In this document: positions 9,890-18,037 of the stretch, piece by piece
Position numbering within the stretch: position 1 is the stretch's first letter
Layout of the letters: each line of letters begins with the position of its first letter
Origin: Xenorhabdus griffiniae
GTDB taxonomy: Bacteria; Pseudomonadota; Gammaproteobacteria; Enterobacterales; Enterobacteriaceae
DNA length: 64,000 nt
NCBI RefSeq assembly: GCF_037265215.1
Contig: NZ_CP147737.1
Location: 2,202,001-2,266,000, forward strand
Direction: 5' to 3'
Position numbers and translations under genes: made by a program
The notes under the pieces: model-generated
Seen by the model: only the letters and a program-made list of their open reading frames with translations
Told to the model about the DNA's origin: nothing
Database searches by the model: none

Positions 9890-10858
9890 ATGAATAAAGA
9901 AAAAGATACAGATAGTAAATTGGGATATGTCCCTCGGTTTCATCGAGCTTATTTACATCCTCGTTATTGGGGGCTTTGGGCTGGCGTGGGTATATTGGCA
10001 GGATTGTCTTATGTCCCTGTAAAATGGCGTGATCCACTCTTGGCCAAGATAGGTGTTTTGGCGGGAAGAAAAGCGAAAAGTGCTCGCCGCAGGGCAAAAA
10101 TCAATTTAATTTACTGCTTTCCTGAGTTAACGGAACAACAGCACGAAGAGCTGATTGATCGCATGTTTGCTACCGCCCCTCAATCGTTTGTTATGCTGGC
10201 GGAGCTTTGTCTCAGGGGAGCAAAATCAACCCTTGAACGAACCCAATGGCATGGCGAAGACACTATTCAAGCCTTAAAAGCACAAGGTAAGAATGTGATT
10301 TTTATGGTTCCACATGGTTGGTCTGTTGATATTCCCGCGATGTTGTTGGCTGCACGTGGACAAAAAATGTCAGCTATGTTTCACCACCAAAGCAATCCCG
10401 TGGCTGATTACTTATGGAACAAGGCGCGTTGTCACTTTAGTGGTCGTTTGCATTCCCGTGATGCAGGGATTAAACCCTTTATCTCTACAGTGCGTGAAGG
10501 TTTTTGGGGATATTATTTACCTGATCAGGATCATGGCGAAGAGCACAGCGAATTTGTCGATTTTTTTGCCACTTATAAGGCGACTTTGCCTGCACTTGGA
10601 CGCTTAATGAAAGTTTGTCGCGCGGCCATTGTTCCGTTATTTCCGGTTTATAATTACCAAACTCATCAGCTGGACATTTATATCCGTCCACCCATGGAAG
10701 ATATTGCAGGACAGGATGATGCTTATATTGCTCGTCGGATGAATGAGGAATTGGAAGAGTTGGTGAAGCCGAATCCTGAACAATACACTTGGATCTTAAA
10801 ATTGCTTAAGACGCGCAAAGCAGGGGATATTGAGCCTTATAAAAGGGAGGACTTGTGA
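9890..10858 (+). CDS. lpxM: Lipid A myristoyltransferase (late acyltransferase)
   Basis: 322 residues against 323 in E. coli LpxM. The HX4D acyltransferase motif is present as His142 and Asp147 (HGWSVD), after an N-terminal membrane segment (YWGLWAGVGILAGLSYV). It adds the last secondary acyl chain to Kdo2-lipid IVA on the cytoplasmic face of the inner membrane. It is close kin to LpxL, but the gene order beside mepM supports LpxM. In E. coli pykA is the next neighbour; here the dar operon and a group II intron lie between. Confidence 0.93.
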   Translation: MNKEKDTDSKLGYVPRFHRAYLHPRYWGLWAGVGILAGLSYVPVKWRDPLLAKIGVLAGRKAKSARRRAKINLIYCFPELTEQQHEELIDRMFATAPQSFVMLAELCLRGAKSTLERTQWHGEDTIQALKAQGKNVIFMVPHGWSVDIPAMLLAARGQKMSAMFHHQSNPVADYLWNKARCHFSGRLHSRDAGIKPFISTVREGFWGYYLPDQDHGEEHSEFVDFFATYKATLPALGRLMKVCRAAIVPLFPVYNYQTHQLDIYIRPPMEDIAGQDDAYIARRMNEELEELVKPNPEQYTWILKLLKTRKAGDIEPYKREDL

Positions 10859-10907
10859 TTGGAAAAACGACATGTAAACATTGATTTTACCTTATGAATT
10901 AGCTTAT

Positions 10908-10941
10908 CCCCCTAATCAATAATTACCTTTTAATTAGGGGG
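10908..10941. terminator. Stem-loop between lpxM and darE
   Basis: CCCCCTAAT (10908-10916) pairs with ATTAGGGGG (10933-10941) across a 16-nt loop. It lies between the convergent ends of lpxM and darE. Neither side has a strong T-run, so it may be a weak or Rho-assisted terminator for one or both. Confidence 0.5.
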
Positions 10942-10962
10942 AGGTGCTAAGGTAACACTAAA

Positions 10963-12252
10963 TTATCCTGCCATAACCTGTTCTATCGTTTTCAACAAGT
11001 TACCGGTTCCACAGCATGAATTATTATAATTTGGGTTATGTTTTCTATTAATGACCCTATCATGAGGACAGCCACCATTACATATGAAGAACCATTTACA
11101 TTGATGCATTTTTTCATATGATTCTTTTTCTTCTATAAGGTGGTTTTTATTAGTATTGGAGTTTTTTAGGAGATATCCTAAATCATTATCTATTATTGAA
11201 CCGTAATTATTCCCTTTTGCGCCAACATATTTGTCACATGCAGATATGGTACCATTGGGTTCTAGGGTAATAATTTCTTGGGAACAATTTCCAGCCCAAT
11301 AGCAATCGGAGATCTTTTTCTGGGAATATTTTATGCTATTAATAAAGCCGTCAAATAAACGAATATTTATTTTGTCTCTATAATTACCCCACCAAATACG
11401 GAAAACTTTAGAAAGGAAATTAATATAATCATGGTAATTGATATAACTTCCTCCCGGATCATCACCAGGTTTAAGCCTGTTATCCGGGACAATATTTAGG
11501 AATTCAATATCAGTTAAATCTATTTCATGAAAATAAGAGAGCATTTTTTCTATATTTGATTCGTAAACATCCCTATCAACAACGATAAGTGCGCCATATG
11601 GTATTCCATATTGGCGTAGCTTTTTCATTCCGGCTGCAACTCTCTGAGAGGTTGGCCTTCCCCTGTAATCTAATCTTCTACTGTCATGTATTTCAGGGAT
11701 ACCATCAACACTAATGCCCACACTCATGCCAATGCCTTTTAGGAATAACAGCCAATCTTCAGGAATGTTTACCGCATTAGTTTGCACAGTATTTGTTATA
11801 ATCTGGCCTGGCTTCTTAAATTGTTGTTGCAACCATATCAGCTTCTTGAAGTAACTCACATTTAGCAATGTTACCTCACCACCGTGCCAAACGAACTCGA
11901 ATCTTTTTATATTTGGAATAGAGAGAAAGCGATGGAGAGATCTCATTAAGTTAAAAAAAGTTAATGTATTCCCTTTTCCTTCAGCCCATGAGTGACAGTA
12001 AGTACACCTTAAGTTGCAGAGCCTGGTTGCTTTTATAACGACAACTAGCTTAGTTGCGCTAATTTTTTCTGGACTAAAATGTATGCTTTTTTCCTTTTTA
12101 TATAAATCAAATTCTTCGTTATTTAGTATATTTTCTGCAGGAATTTCACCAATAATTCTGGCAGCTAATTGCTTGTAATTAACTTTTTGAGTCCCTGCGG
12201 AAGAAGGGGGGGAGGTCAGATCCAAAAATTTTATAGGAATTATTGTATCCAT
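10963..12252 (-). CDS. darE: Radical SAM/SPASM darobactin maturase DarE
   Basis: A 429-aa radical SAM enzyme. CNLRCTYC gives the 4Fe-4S SAM-binding cysteines Cys79, Cys83 and Cys86. The C-terminal SPASM region has a cluster of cysteines in CDKYVG, CKWFFICNGGCPHDR and NNSCCGTG for auxiliary clusters. DarE-type enzymes build both the aryl-ether link between Trp1 and Trp3 and the C-C link between Trp3 and Lys5 in the darobactin core. I use the ATG at 12252, which has AAAGAGAAA just upstream; a frame-extending TTG at 12282 has no ribosome site. It is the last gene of the minus-strand dar operon, 26 bases after darD. It is AT-rich compared with lpxM and pykA. The function rests on operon context plus the darA core. 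Confidence 0.92.
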   Translation of the reverse strand: MDTIIPIKFLDLTSPPSSAGTQKVNYKQLAARIIGEIPAENILNNEEFDLYKKEKSIHFSPEKISATKLVVVIKATRLCNLRCTYCHSWAEGKGNTLTFFNLMRSLHRFLSIPNIKRFEFVWHGGEVTLLNVSYFKKLIWLQQQFKKPGQIITNTVQTNAVNIPEDWLLFLKGIGMSVGISVDGIPEIHDSRRLDYRGRPTSQRVAAGMKKLRQYGIPYGALIVVDRDVYESNIEKMLSYFHEIDLTDIEFLNIVPDNRLKPGDDPGGSYINYHDYINFLSKVFRIWWGNYRDKINIRLFDGFINSIKYSQKKISDCYWAGNCSQEIITLEPNGTISACDKYVGAKGNNYGSIIDNDLGYLLKNSNTNKNHLIEEKESYEKMHQCKWFFICNGGCPHDRVINRKHNPNYNNSCCGTGNLLKTIEQVMAG

Positions 12253-12278
12253 ATATAATTTCTCTTTAGTTATTAATA

Positions 12279-12941
12279 TCAAGTCATTAAATGACCGTCC
12301 TTCATAATTAGTATTCTGTCAGAGAATTTAGCTGCTTCTGAAGAATGGGTAACCATTAAAATTGTGGTGCCATTTTTATTTAACTCTTTCAGTGAGGATA
12401 ATATAATTTCCCCATTAGCACTGTCCAAATTACCCGTTGGTTCATCGGCTAATAATATAGCAGGGTTGGATATCATTGCCCTGGCAATTGCAACACGTTG
12501 TTGTTGACCTCCTGATAATTGTATTGGTTTATGATTTTCTCTATTTTTCAGGCCAAATTTATGTATTGAATCAAAAACTTTTTCTTTTCTTTGTGATTTT
12601 TTGTATCCCCTATATTTTAGTGGTAGCTCGATATTCTCAAATACAGTTAGATTTGGTAACAGGTTGAATGATTGAAAAATATACCCAATAAGTTCACGGC
12701 GTAATGAAATTTTATGGGAATATTTCATATTGGAAATGTTTTTATCGTTAATTGTTATTTGCCCATGTTCGAAGGTTTCAAACATGCCTATAACATTCAG
12801 TAAGGTTGATTTACCAGAACCTGATGATCCCATAATAGAAACAAATTCACCTTTATCTATATTCAGATTTATGTCACTCAAAACATTAGTTTGGATAAAT
12901 TTTGTCTTATATGTTTTGCAGACATTTACGATGTTAATCAT
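12279..12941 (-). CDS. darD: Darobactin ABC exporter, ATP-binding subunit DarD
   Basis: A 220-aa ABC ATPase of the MacB/LolD subfamily: Walker A GSSGSGKST, signature LSGGQQQR, Walker B ILLADEPTGNLD and the H-loop VTHSSEAAKF. It should power the tripartite exporter formed with DarB (permease) and DarC (periplasmic adaptor), with a TolC-like outer-membrane partner encoded elsewhere. The ATG at 12941 has AAGGA upstream; the frame extends to a TTG at 12950 without a better site. It begins two bases after the darC stop, so translation is coupled. Confidence 0.92.
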   Translation of the reverse strand: MINIVNVCKTYKTKFIQTNVLSDINLNIDKGEFVSIMGSSGSGKSTLLNVIGMFETFEHGQITINDKNISNMKYSHKISLRRELIGYIFQSFNLLPNLTVFENIELPLKYRGYKKSQRKEKVFDSIHKFGLKNRENHKPIQLSGGQQQRVAIARAMISNPAILLADEPTGNLDSANGEIILSSLKELNKNGTTILMVTHSSEAAKFSDRILIMKDGHLMT

Positions 12942-12942
12942 A

Positions 12943-14139
12943 TTATTCAATCCTTACTGTATTGTTCTTAACAAAATTGCTTTTGCCAAAACTGACTATT
13001 ACCTGATTTTCAGAGATACCATCTTTGATTTCTGTATTAATCCCATCATCAGAACCGATAGAAACTAATGTGCGTTGGGCTGATTTTTGGTTTTTATCCA
13101 GAATGAAAACATAGTATTTATTGTCTAGATAAAATATCATAGATGAAGGGACAGAAAATATCGATCTGTTTTCGGACAGATTTACCGCGATATCAACAGA
13201 TTGTCCTCGTTTGAAATTAAAGTTTTTTTGGGTTTTAAATACAAACCTGACCTTGAAAGTGCCGTTATTAACTTCAGATGAAATTAGCTTTACCGATAAA
13301 GGTATTTTATTATTGTTATAAATTAAGTTTGCAGGAGAGGTATAGGTTATTTTATCCAGGTAATATTCATTAATTTCTGATTCGAAATAGAAACTGGATA
13401 AATCGTCAATGACAGCTATTTGCTCCCCTGGTTTTAGTCTCTGGCCTAAAATTAAATTTAATGAGCTGATGTTACCAGAGATTGTTGATTTTATTGAAAG
13501 TTGTTCAAAGCCGTTTTCAATGATTTCAGAAAGCTTTTTTTGTTTTTTTACAGCATCATTAATTTCTTTTAGTTGCTGTTTTATGTTTTTATCCTGTTCG
13601 TATTTTAATTTTTTATAAAATTGATAAACATTACTCCAGTGATCCATCTTAATTTTTAAATCACGCAAAACTTCTTTAGAAACATAATCTCTGTTTGTAA
13701 TGTTATTGTATCTTTCGAGTTTATTCTTAATGGTTTTTAATTCCTTAGTGGCGTCTAAAAATTTATCATTTATATCTCTGTAATCTGATTGTAAATTAGT
13801 TTTTATATTTATCAAGTTATTCAATTTATCTGTAACGTCAGCTAACATAACTGAGTTATTCAAGGTGAAATTAAAGTTAGATAGCTTTACTATTTCTTCA
13901 TTTTTTAATATATTTTGTGAGGGTTTTTTTATAATTTCGCTAACAATTCCACCTATTTCTGTTGAAATAGATACGCTATTATCAGGAACGACAACAGCTC
14001 TTATCTTCAAGGAATCATTGCTTGTTTTCCTGAGTACTTCAAATTGTGTTATCTCTCTCTTTCCTACAGTCACTTCTTTTGCAGAAAAGGTATAATATAA
14101 AATGAAAATGATAAATAAAATAAAAAGTATCAGAAACAA
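12943..14139 (-). CDS. darC: Darobactin exporter periplasmic adaptor (HlyD/MacA type) DarC, 5' end uncertain
   Basis: An inner-membrane-anchored adaptor: a transmembrane stretch at the N-terminus (FLILFILFIIFILYY), a lipoyl-like segment (IGGIVSEIIKKP), a long Lys/Glu/Asn-rich coiled coil (about 80-200), the second lipoyl half (ISGNISSLNLILGQRLKPGEQIAVI) and beta-barrel domains. In this frame the only start is a TTG at 14139 with no ribosome site. A much better ATG at 14195 lies just after the darB stop, but it reads into a stop after 16 codons. One extra A in the A8 run (14172-14179) would join the ATG to this frame and give a Lys-rich lead-in before the membrane helix. So this gene is frameshifted, phase-variable or mis-sequenced at its 5' end. 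Confidence 0.85.
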   Translation of the reverse strand: MFLILFILFIIFILYYTFSAKEVTVGKREITQFEVLRKTSNDSLKIRAVVVPDNSVSISTEIGGIVSEIIKKPSQNILKNEEIVKLSNFNFTLNNSVMLADVTDKLNNLINIKTNLQSDYRDINDKFLDATKELKTIKNKLERYNNITNRDYVSKEVLRDLKIKMDHWSNVYQFYKKLKYEQDKNIKQQLKEINDAVKKQKKLSEIIENGFEQLSIKSTISGNISSLNLILGQRLKPGEQIAVIDDLSSFYFESEINEYYLDKITYTSPANLIYNNNKIPLSVKLISSEVNNGTFKVRFVFKTQKNFNFKRGQSVDIAVNLSENRSIFSVPSSMIFYLDNKYYVFILDKNQKSAQRTLVSIGSDDGINTEIKDGISENQVIVSFGKSNFVKNNTVRIE

Positions 14140-14171
14140 AAGAATTATTGATTTTTCTTTATTATGTATGC

Positions 14172-14179
14172 TTTTTTTT
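14172..14179 (-). repeat. A8 homopolymer at the apparent 5' end of darC
   Basis: Eight T on the plus strand, read as AAAAAAAA in the darC direction, inside the MDIKIEKK... lead-in that starts at 14195. With eight A the frame ends at a TAA after 16 codons; with nine A it runs into the DarC membrane helix without a break. Confidence 0.75.
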
Positions 14180-14203
14180 CAATCTTTATATCCATTATTC
14201 ATC

Positions 14204-16627
14204 TCACAAGAATTTAGCAGAAGATAATTTCTTATAGTTTATTAAATATACTGCAATAAGAATAATAATAGTAAATATCATGGTTGCTGACAAAGCTAAT
14301 GTGCTATAAACAAAAGTATTTGCATAAGAAATGTTATATTCTTTGATTAAGTAATTTAACAGGGGCTTTCCTGATAAGTATGCTATAAATATTGATGCAA
14401 TGATAGGAAGAATACTCTTTGATAAAAAATGGATTAAGTTAGTGTAAATAGATCCTCCAATAGATTCCATAATGCTAAATTCTTTTTTCATACCATTAAA
14501 GTCAGTCATGCTGGTAGTGAAACAAGAGAGCATTAACAGGACAATAGAAAAAATAGCTGTAGTGGAAGTAAGTTTAATTAATTTCCAATAGTTATTATAA
14601 TAAGCGTCAAATAATTGGCTGGTTAAATCAATATCATTCTTGCTAAAACCATGTTTTAACAAATTATCAAATATAACAGGTGTGTTTTTTATATTGTTAA
14701 CATTAAATGAAATGTATTTGTTGTCACCTTTTTTAATGAAAATCACTATGGGTCTAAATGGTTCATCAATGGCAGCTAAGTTAAAGTTTTCTATAACCTG
14801 AATAAACCTGATCTGTATTTTATTATTCCCTTGCATATACCAATAATAGTTATTAAATATGTCGTCAAATTTAGTAATGCCGTTTTGTGTCAAAAATTCT
14901 TTTGTAACAATAGCATTGACTGTATTTTTATCATTGCTCTGATATATATGATTATTCTCTCCTGCAATTGTCCTTATTTTCCAGACATTAGTAAAATTTT
15001 CATCCGCAGTGATCACATTTGAGTAAATATATTTATTGCTGATTTTTTGCCCTGAATGGTAAATGGTAATGTTTTCTCTTGACATATCAAATGGACGCCA
15101 ACTGCTAAATGTTGATGATGATATAATTTTATTTTTGGTAAGTTCATCACCCAGTTTATTAATGGTCAATTTTTTGTTATTATCATTGTTTATATCTATT
15201 GATAGTGTATTCGTGTTATCGTACGGAATGTGTAATTCCATTAATTGGATGTATTGACTGACTAATCCTGTAACCAGGTAAATTGAGATGCCGGCAACAA
15301 ATAATTGAATAGCTAGGGAGGTTTTTTTGAACCAAGAGAAGAATATGGATTCATATCTCATATCCATTTTTCTGTTTCTTTGATAAAAATAAAATCTTAG
15401 TAAAAATGAAAGGTTTATTAATGAAGTTATTATAAATGAAAGAAAAATAGAAAAAATTGCCAGAAAAATCAATTGGTGTGTATCGAGTATATCGAGTATA
15501 TCGAGTATATCGAGTATATCGAGTATATCGAGTATATCGAGTATATCGAGTATATTGAGTACATTCCTAATGTATGCAGAATAATGGATTATACATATAC
15601 TTAAAAACAAAAATATTATGATAGAACATATGGATTTTATCAGGATTTTTGGAAAAGTGTCATAAATGATGTTTAATGTTGATGCACCTAATGCCTTTTT
15701 TAATTGGTAAATATCTCTTTTCTCAGATGAGTAAGAAGAAATTAAGCTATAGTAATTGGTAATTGCCGCGAATAATATAAATGCAAGGGCAGCATATGAA
15801 CTATAGATAACTTCTTTTGATAACCCCGTGGATATTTCATCAGGCAAGCCATCTTGATAATGAATATCTTTCATTTTTTTTAGAGTAAGATGTATAAAAT
15901 CGGTCGCCGTGAATGGTGCTCCTGGGAGATTAGTGGCTTTAGTTGCAATGATATTATTAAGGGAATTATCCTGGTTTTCTTTTTGAATTTTATTCGTTAG
16001 CTTAATAAATAAATAGGCGTGAGTATCATACCAATTGAATTTTTCAATATTATAATTTTGCATTAAATTTGGATTAAACAAAATAATAGCATTTATATCT
16101 AAGCTATTGTTATTGCGTTTTTCTAATAAATCTTTAATGATATAGGTTTGATTGTTTAATATGATTGACTTTCCTTCTGGTTTTTGTAAATGAAGATACT
16201 GGTCATTAAATTTTTTGGTTATGAATATTTCATTTTCTTTTAAGAAAACGCCTTCCTTTTTAAAAGGTGACAAAGTATGTAAAAAATCACTACTGACAGC
16301 AATTATTGGTACTTTTGGTATTCTCTTTTCATCTTTTTCTAATGTCATATTAATTTTGAAAAAATAATCAATTTTCTTAACTTGGGAATCTTTTTGGATT
16401 TCTTCAATCAATGGCAAAGGAGACTTTGCAGATCTCACTTTCTCCCCATTAGGTAAGTTAAAAGTTGTTTCAACACGGTAAAGATTATCGTTATTATTAT
16501 CGATATGGTAATCGGAATAAAAAAAAGTAGAGAATAAATAAACCGCTAACATCATAACGGATGTTGAAAGTATTAATAAAACCATGCTGGCATACTTCAT
16601 TGCGTTTGATTTATTATCTACATTCAT
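14204..16627 (-). CDS. darB: Darobactin ABC exporter permease (FtsX/MacB-like) DarB
   Basis: An 807-aa membrane protein with two MacB/FtsX-like halves. There is a helix at about 15-38, a large periplasmic domain, then membrane segments around YAALAFILFAAITNYYSLI, ILIKSICSIIIFLFLSICII, LIFLAIFSIFLSFIITSLI and SLAIQLFVAGISIYLV, a second periplasmic domain, and three C-terminal helices. This is the layout of non-canonical ABC exporter permeases that work with a HlyD-like adaptor. Unusually, a (Ile-Leu-Asp)8 run encoded by 9-bp repeats lies between two membrane helices. The ATG at 16627 follows AGGAAAA. It lies about 260 bases after darA, beyond two hairpins. Very AT-rich. Confidence 0.9.
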   Translation of the reverse strand: MNVDNKSNAMKYASMVLLILSTSVMMLAVYLFSTFFYSDYHIDNNNDNLYRVETTFNLPNGEKVRSAKSPLPLIEEIQKDSQVKKIDYFFKINMTLEKDEKRIPKVPIIAVSSDFLHTLSPFKKEGVFLKENEIFITKKFNDQYLHLQKPEGKSIILNNQTYIIKDLLEKRNNNSLDINAIILFNPNLMQNYNIEKFNWYDTHAYLFIKLTNKIQKENQDNSLNNIIATKATNLPGAPFTATDFIHLTLKKMKDIHYQDGLPDEISTGLSKEVIYSSYAALAFILFAAITNYYSLISSYSSEKRDIYQLKKALGASTLNIIYDTFPKILIKSICSIIIFLFLSICIIHYSAYIRNVLNILDILDILDILDILDILDILDILDTHQLIFLAIFSIFLSFIITSLINLSFLLRFYFYQRNRKMDMRYESIFFSWFKKTSLAIQLFVAGISIYLVTGLVSQYIQLMELHIPYDNTNTLSIDINNDNNKKLTINKLGDELTKNKIISSSTFSSWRPFDMSRENITIYHSGQKISNKYIYSNVITADENFTNVWKIRTIAGENNHIYQSNDKNTVNAIVTKEFLTQNGITKFDDIFNNYYWYMQGNNKIQIRFIQVIENFNLAAIDEPFRPIVIFIKKGDNKYISFNVNNIKNTPVIFDNLLKHGFSKNDIDLTSQLFDAYYNNYWKLIKLTSTTAIFSIVLLMLSCFTTSMTDFNGMKKEFSIMESIGGSIYTNLIHFLSKSILPIIASIFIAYLSGKPLLNYLIKEYNISYANTFVYSTLALSATMIFTIIILIAVYLINYKKLSSAKFL
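15482..15562. repeat. 9-bp tandem repeat inside darB (ILD-encoding minisatellite)
   Basis: Eight perfect units of ATCGAGTAT (15482-15553) plus one degenerate unit ATTGAGTAC (15554-15562). On the coding strand each unit reads ATACTCGAT, giving Ile-Leu-Asp. The unit length is a multiple of three, so copy-number change alters protein length without frameshift. Confidence 0.97.
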
Positions 16628-16791
16628 GTTTTTCTATTTTTCCTATTTGTGTTATTTTTCTATTTAAGTAACATCATTACCTGATGGAAATAACTTACTT
16701 TCCTATTTGTATAGCACATTATTTTTATTATGGCAAATTTCCGGTTTTATTGATTGTTTTACTTATTCAAACTTTTAAATCTGGTGTTTTA

Positions 16792-16828
16792 AAAAATCAA
16801 TAATAACAATTCGTTATTATTGATTTTT
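16792..16828 (-). terminator. Terminator or attenuator between darA and darB
   Basis: AAAAATCAATAATAAC (16792-16807) pairs perfectly with GTTATTATTGATTTTT (16813-16828) across a 5-nt loop. T-runs are present in both directions. In the dar direction it lies after darA and before darB, so partial read-through would give more precursor mRNA than exporter and maturase mRNA. Confidence 0.75.
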
Positions 16829-16851
16829 GAGTTGTTTTAGGTGATATCAAT

Positions 16852-16884
16852 AGGGTAATCATTTGTGATTACCCTGGTTTTTTT
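16852..16884 (+). terminator. Hairpin just downstream of darA
   Basis: AGGGTAATCA (16852-16861) pairs with TGATTACCCT (16866-16875). The T-run (GGTTTTTTTATTT) is on the plus-strand side, so it best fits termination of plus-strand transcripts entering darA from behind. In the dar direction it could protect the 3' end of darA mRNA. Confidence 0.6.
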
Positions 16885-16886
16885 AT

Positions 16887-17063
16887 TTATAGTTCCTGAA
16901 ATCCTTTAGACCAATTCCAGGCGCTAATTTCTGGGATTGTTGGATTTTCTTTGAGATCATCCAAAGATTTTTGGCTGATAGATAGATCTGTTCCTTTAAA
17001 TGATGTAGCCAGAAAACTTAATGCTTCTTGATTTCTGTTCATTTCATTTGATGTATTAATCAT
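16887..17063 (-). CDS. darA: Darobactin-type precursor peptide DarA, core WNWSKGF
   Basis: A 58-aa peptide. It aligns without gaps with the DarA precursor as I recall it: the leader has NQEALSFLATSFKGTDLSI and PTIPEISA, then the core W49-N50-W51-S52-K53-G54-F55 and the tail QEL. Darobactin A has the core WNWSKSF. The crosslinked residues Trp1, Trp3 and Lys5 are kept, so DarE should form the same two rings; position 6 changes from Ser to Gly. Known darobactin closes the lateral gate of BamA in Gram-negative bacteria. I start at the ATG at 17063, with GGAG at 17071-17074; an ATG at 17075 would overlap that site. It is first gene of darABCDE. Whether this exact core has been reported I cannot check. 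Confidence 0.95.
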   Translation of the reverse strand: MINTSNEMNRNQEALSFLATSFKGTDLSISQKSLDDLKENPTIPEISAWNWSKGFQEL

Positions 17064-17161
17064 AATAATCTCCATTTTGGGATTAGAGAGGGTTTATATA
17101 TCTTAATACTCATGGAAAAAATTTATTCCATATGGATAGTGTTGATATCAACGACTAATTA

Positions 17162-17189
17162 ATAATGTTTTATTCCCCCCCCCTGTCAA
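17162..17189 (-). promoter_or_regulatory. Predicted dar promoter with a G9 tract in its spacer
   Basis: On the minus strand a consensus -35 TTGACA (17184-17189) is followed at once by nine G (17175-17183) and then AATAAAAC and CATTAT (17162-17167) as the likely -10, with a 16-bp spacer; ATTATT would give 17. Transcription would start about 90 bases before the darA ATG. Gain of one G would set CATTAT at the optimal 17 bp. The promoter call is from sequence only. Confidence 0.6.
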
Positions 17190-17255
17190 TACTAATTTTA
17201 TTTATTGTTATTTGTCGAATTTTATCATAAAAATAAAGTTGGTATTGGGGTGATA

Positions 17256-17360
17256 TATACCAGCCTAACTTCAAGATGCGTGTGATTTCTCCCCGCGAAG
17301 CGGGGAGAAATCAGGTTTCATATCGTATCGTAAATTGCAACTTGAAGTTTAATGCGTATA
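17256..17360 (-). repeat. Interspersed palindromic repeat, copy R2
   Basis: Full-length copy in the opposite orientation to R1 (starts TATACCAGCC, ends AATGCGTATA), with the central CTCCCCGCGAAGCGGGGAG hairpin. It lies upstream of the dar promoter, about 115 bp before the intron. Confidence 0.9.
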
Positions 17361-17463
17361 GTATAAGTCGTTTATTGTGAAATTAATTTTGGACGCTTGT
17401 TTCATTAAATAAATTTTTTCTAATCGTTATTGTAGGTTTTATTTAATATAATTAGAGGGATGA

Positions 17464-17474
17464 TATACCAATCT
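17464..17474 (-). repeat. Palindromic repeat copy R3, first fragment (5' exon side of intron)
   Basis: TATACCAATCT, the first 11 bases of a repeat copy, ends exactly where the group II intron begins. The rest of the copy resumes at 19481. Confidence 0.85.
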
Positions 17475-18037
17475 GAGCGGTTCGCTAAGCTGCTCAGTGT
17501 CTTGCAGGTGAAAGTCCTGCCGCAGTAGTTGGTTGATTTGACTGCGTAGCTATGGCGTACGTGTGGATGGTGACTGAAACACGGGAGCAACGCCGGATAA
17601 ACGTGACCCCTGACCCAGACTGTGGGTGCGCGCAAGTATGCAGCCCGTAACGCAAGTGAACCTGAACAAGCCTCGTAAATTTCAGCCATACCGTTATGCT
17701 GGGAGAGTGTGGTGTAGGGTGATCCTGCCGAGCCTTTAGAATGGGGGCGAAGGCCAGTGAATCATGATGGATTAACAACCATATGAAGTCATGACAGGGA
17801 TCCGGGGTATTGAGGATGGGATGCATGTATAGCACTGAGTGGAACGAACGAGACCTCTCCCTGTCGTAGTCTAACCCACTGCGTAATCAAAGATATAAGG
17901 TAACCGCTGAAATTCTGAGAGATGCAGGATAGAGGAGTCGGAGGAGGTCATAGTACTGTTGATGGTAGGGACAACATAACCTGACCGTAGGGAAGGACCT
18001 CTACTTCTGTCATGCCTGTTGTTACAGGAGGTACTAC

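Noticed and set aside
15482..15562. Short regular repeats that might suggest a CRISPR-like array
   Set aside because: Units are 9 bp, directly abutting, without spacers, and read as Ile-Leu-Asp inside darB.
17064..17075. darA start four codons upstream (ATG at 17075)
   Set aside because: That ATG overlaps the GGAG ribosome site; the ATG at 17063 gives 58 residues, the usual DarA length, with gap-free alignment.
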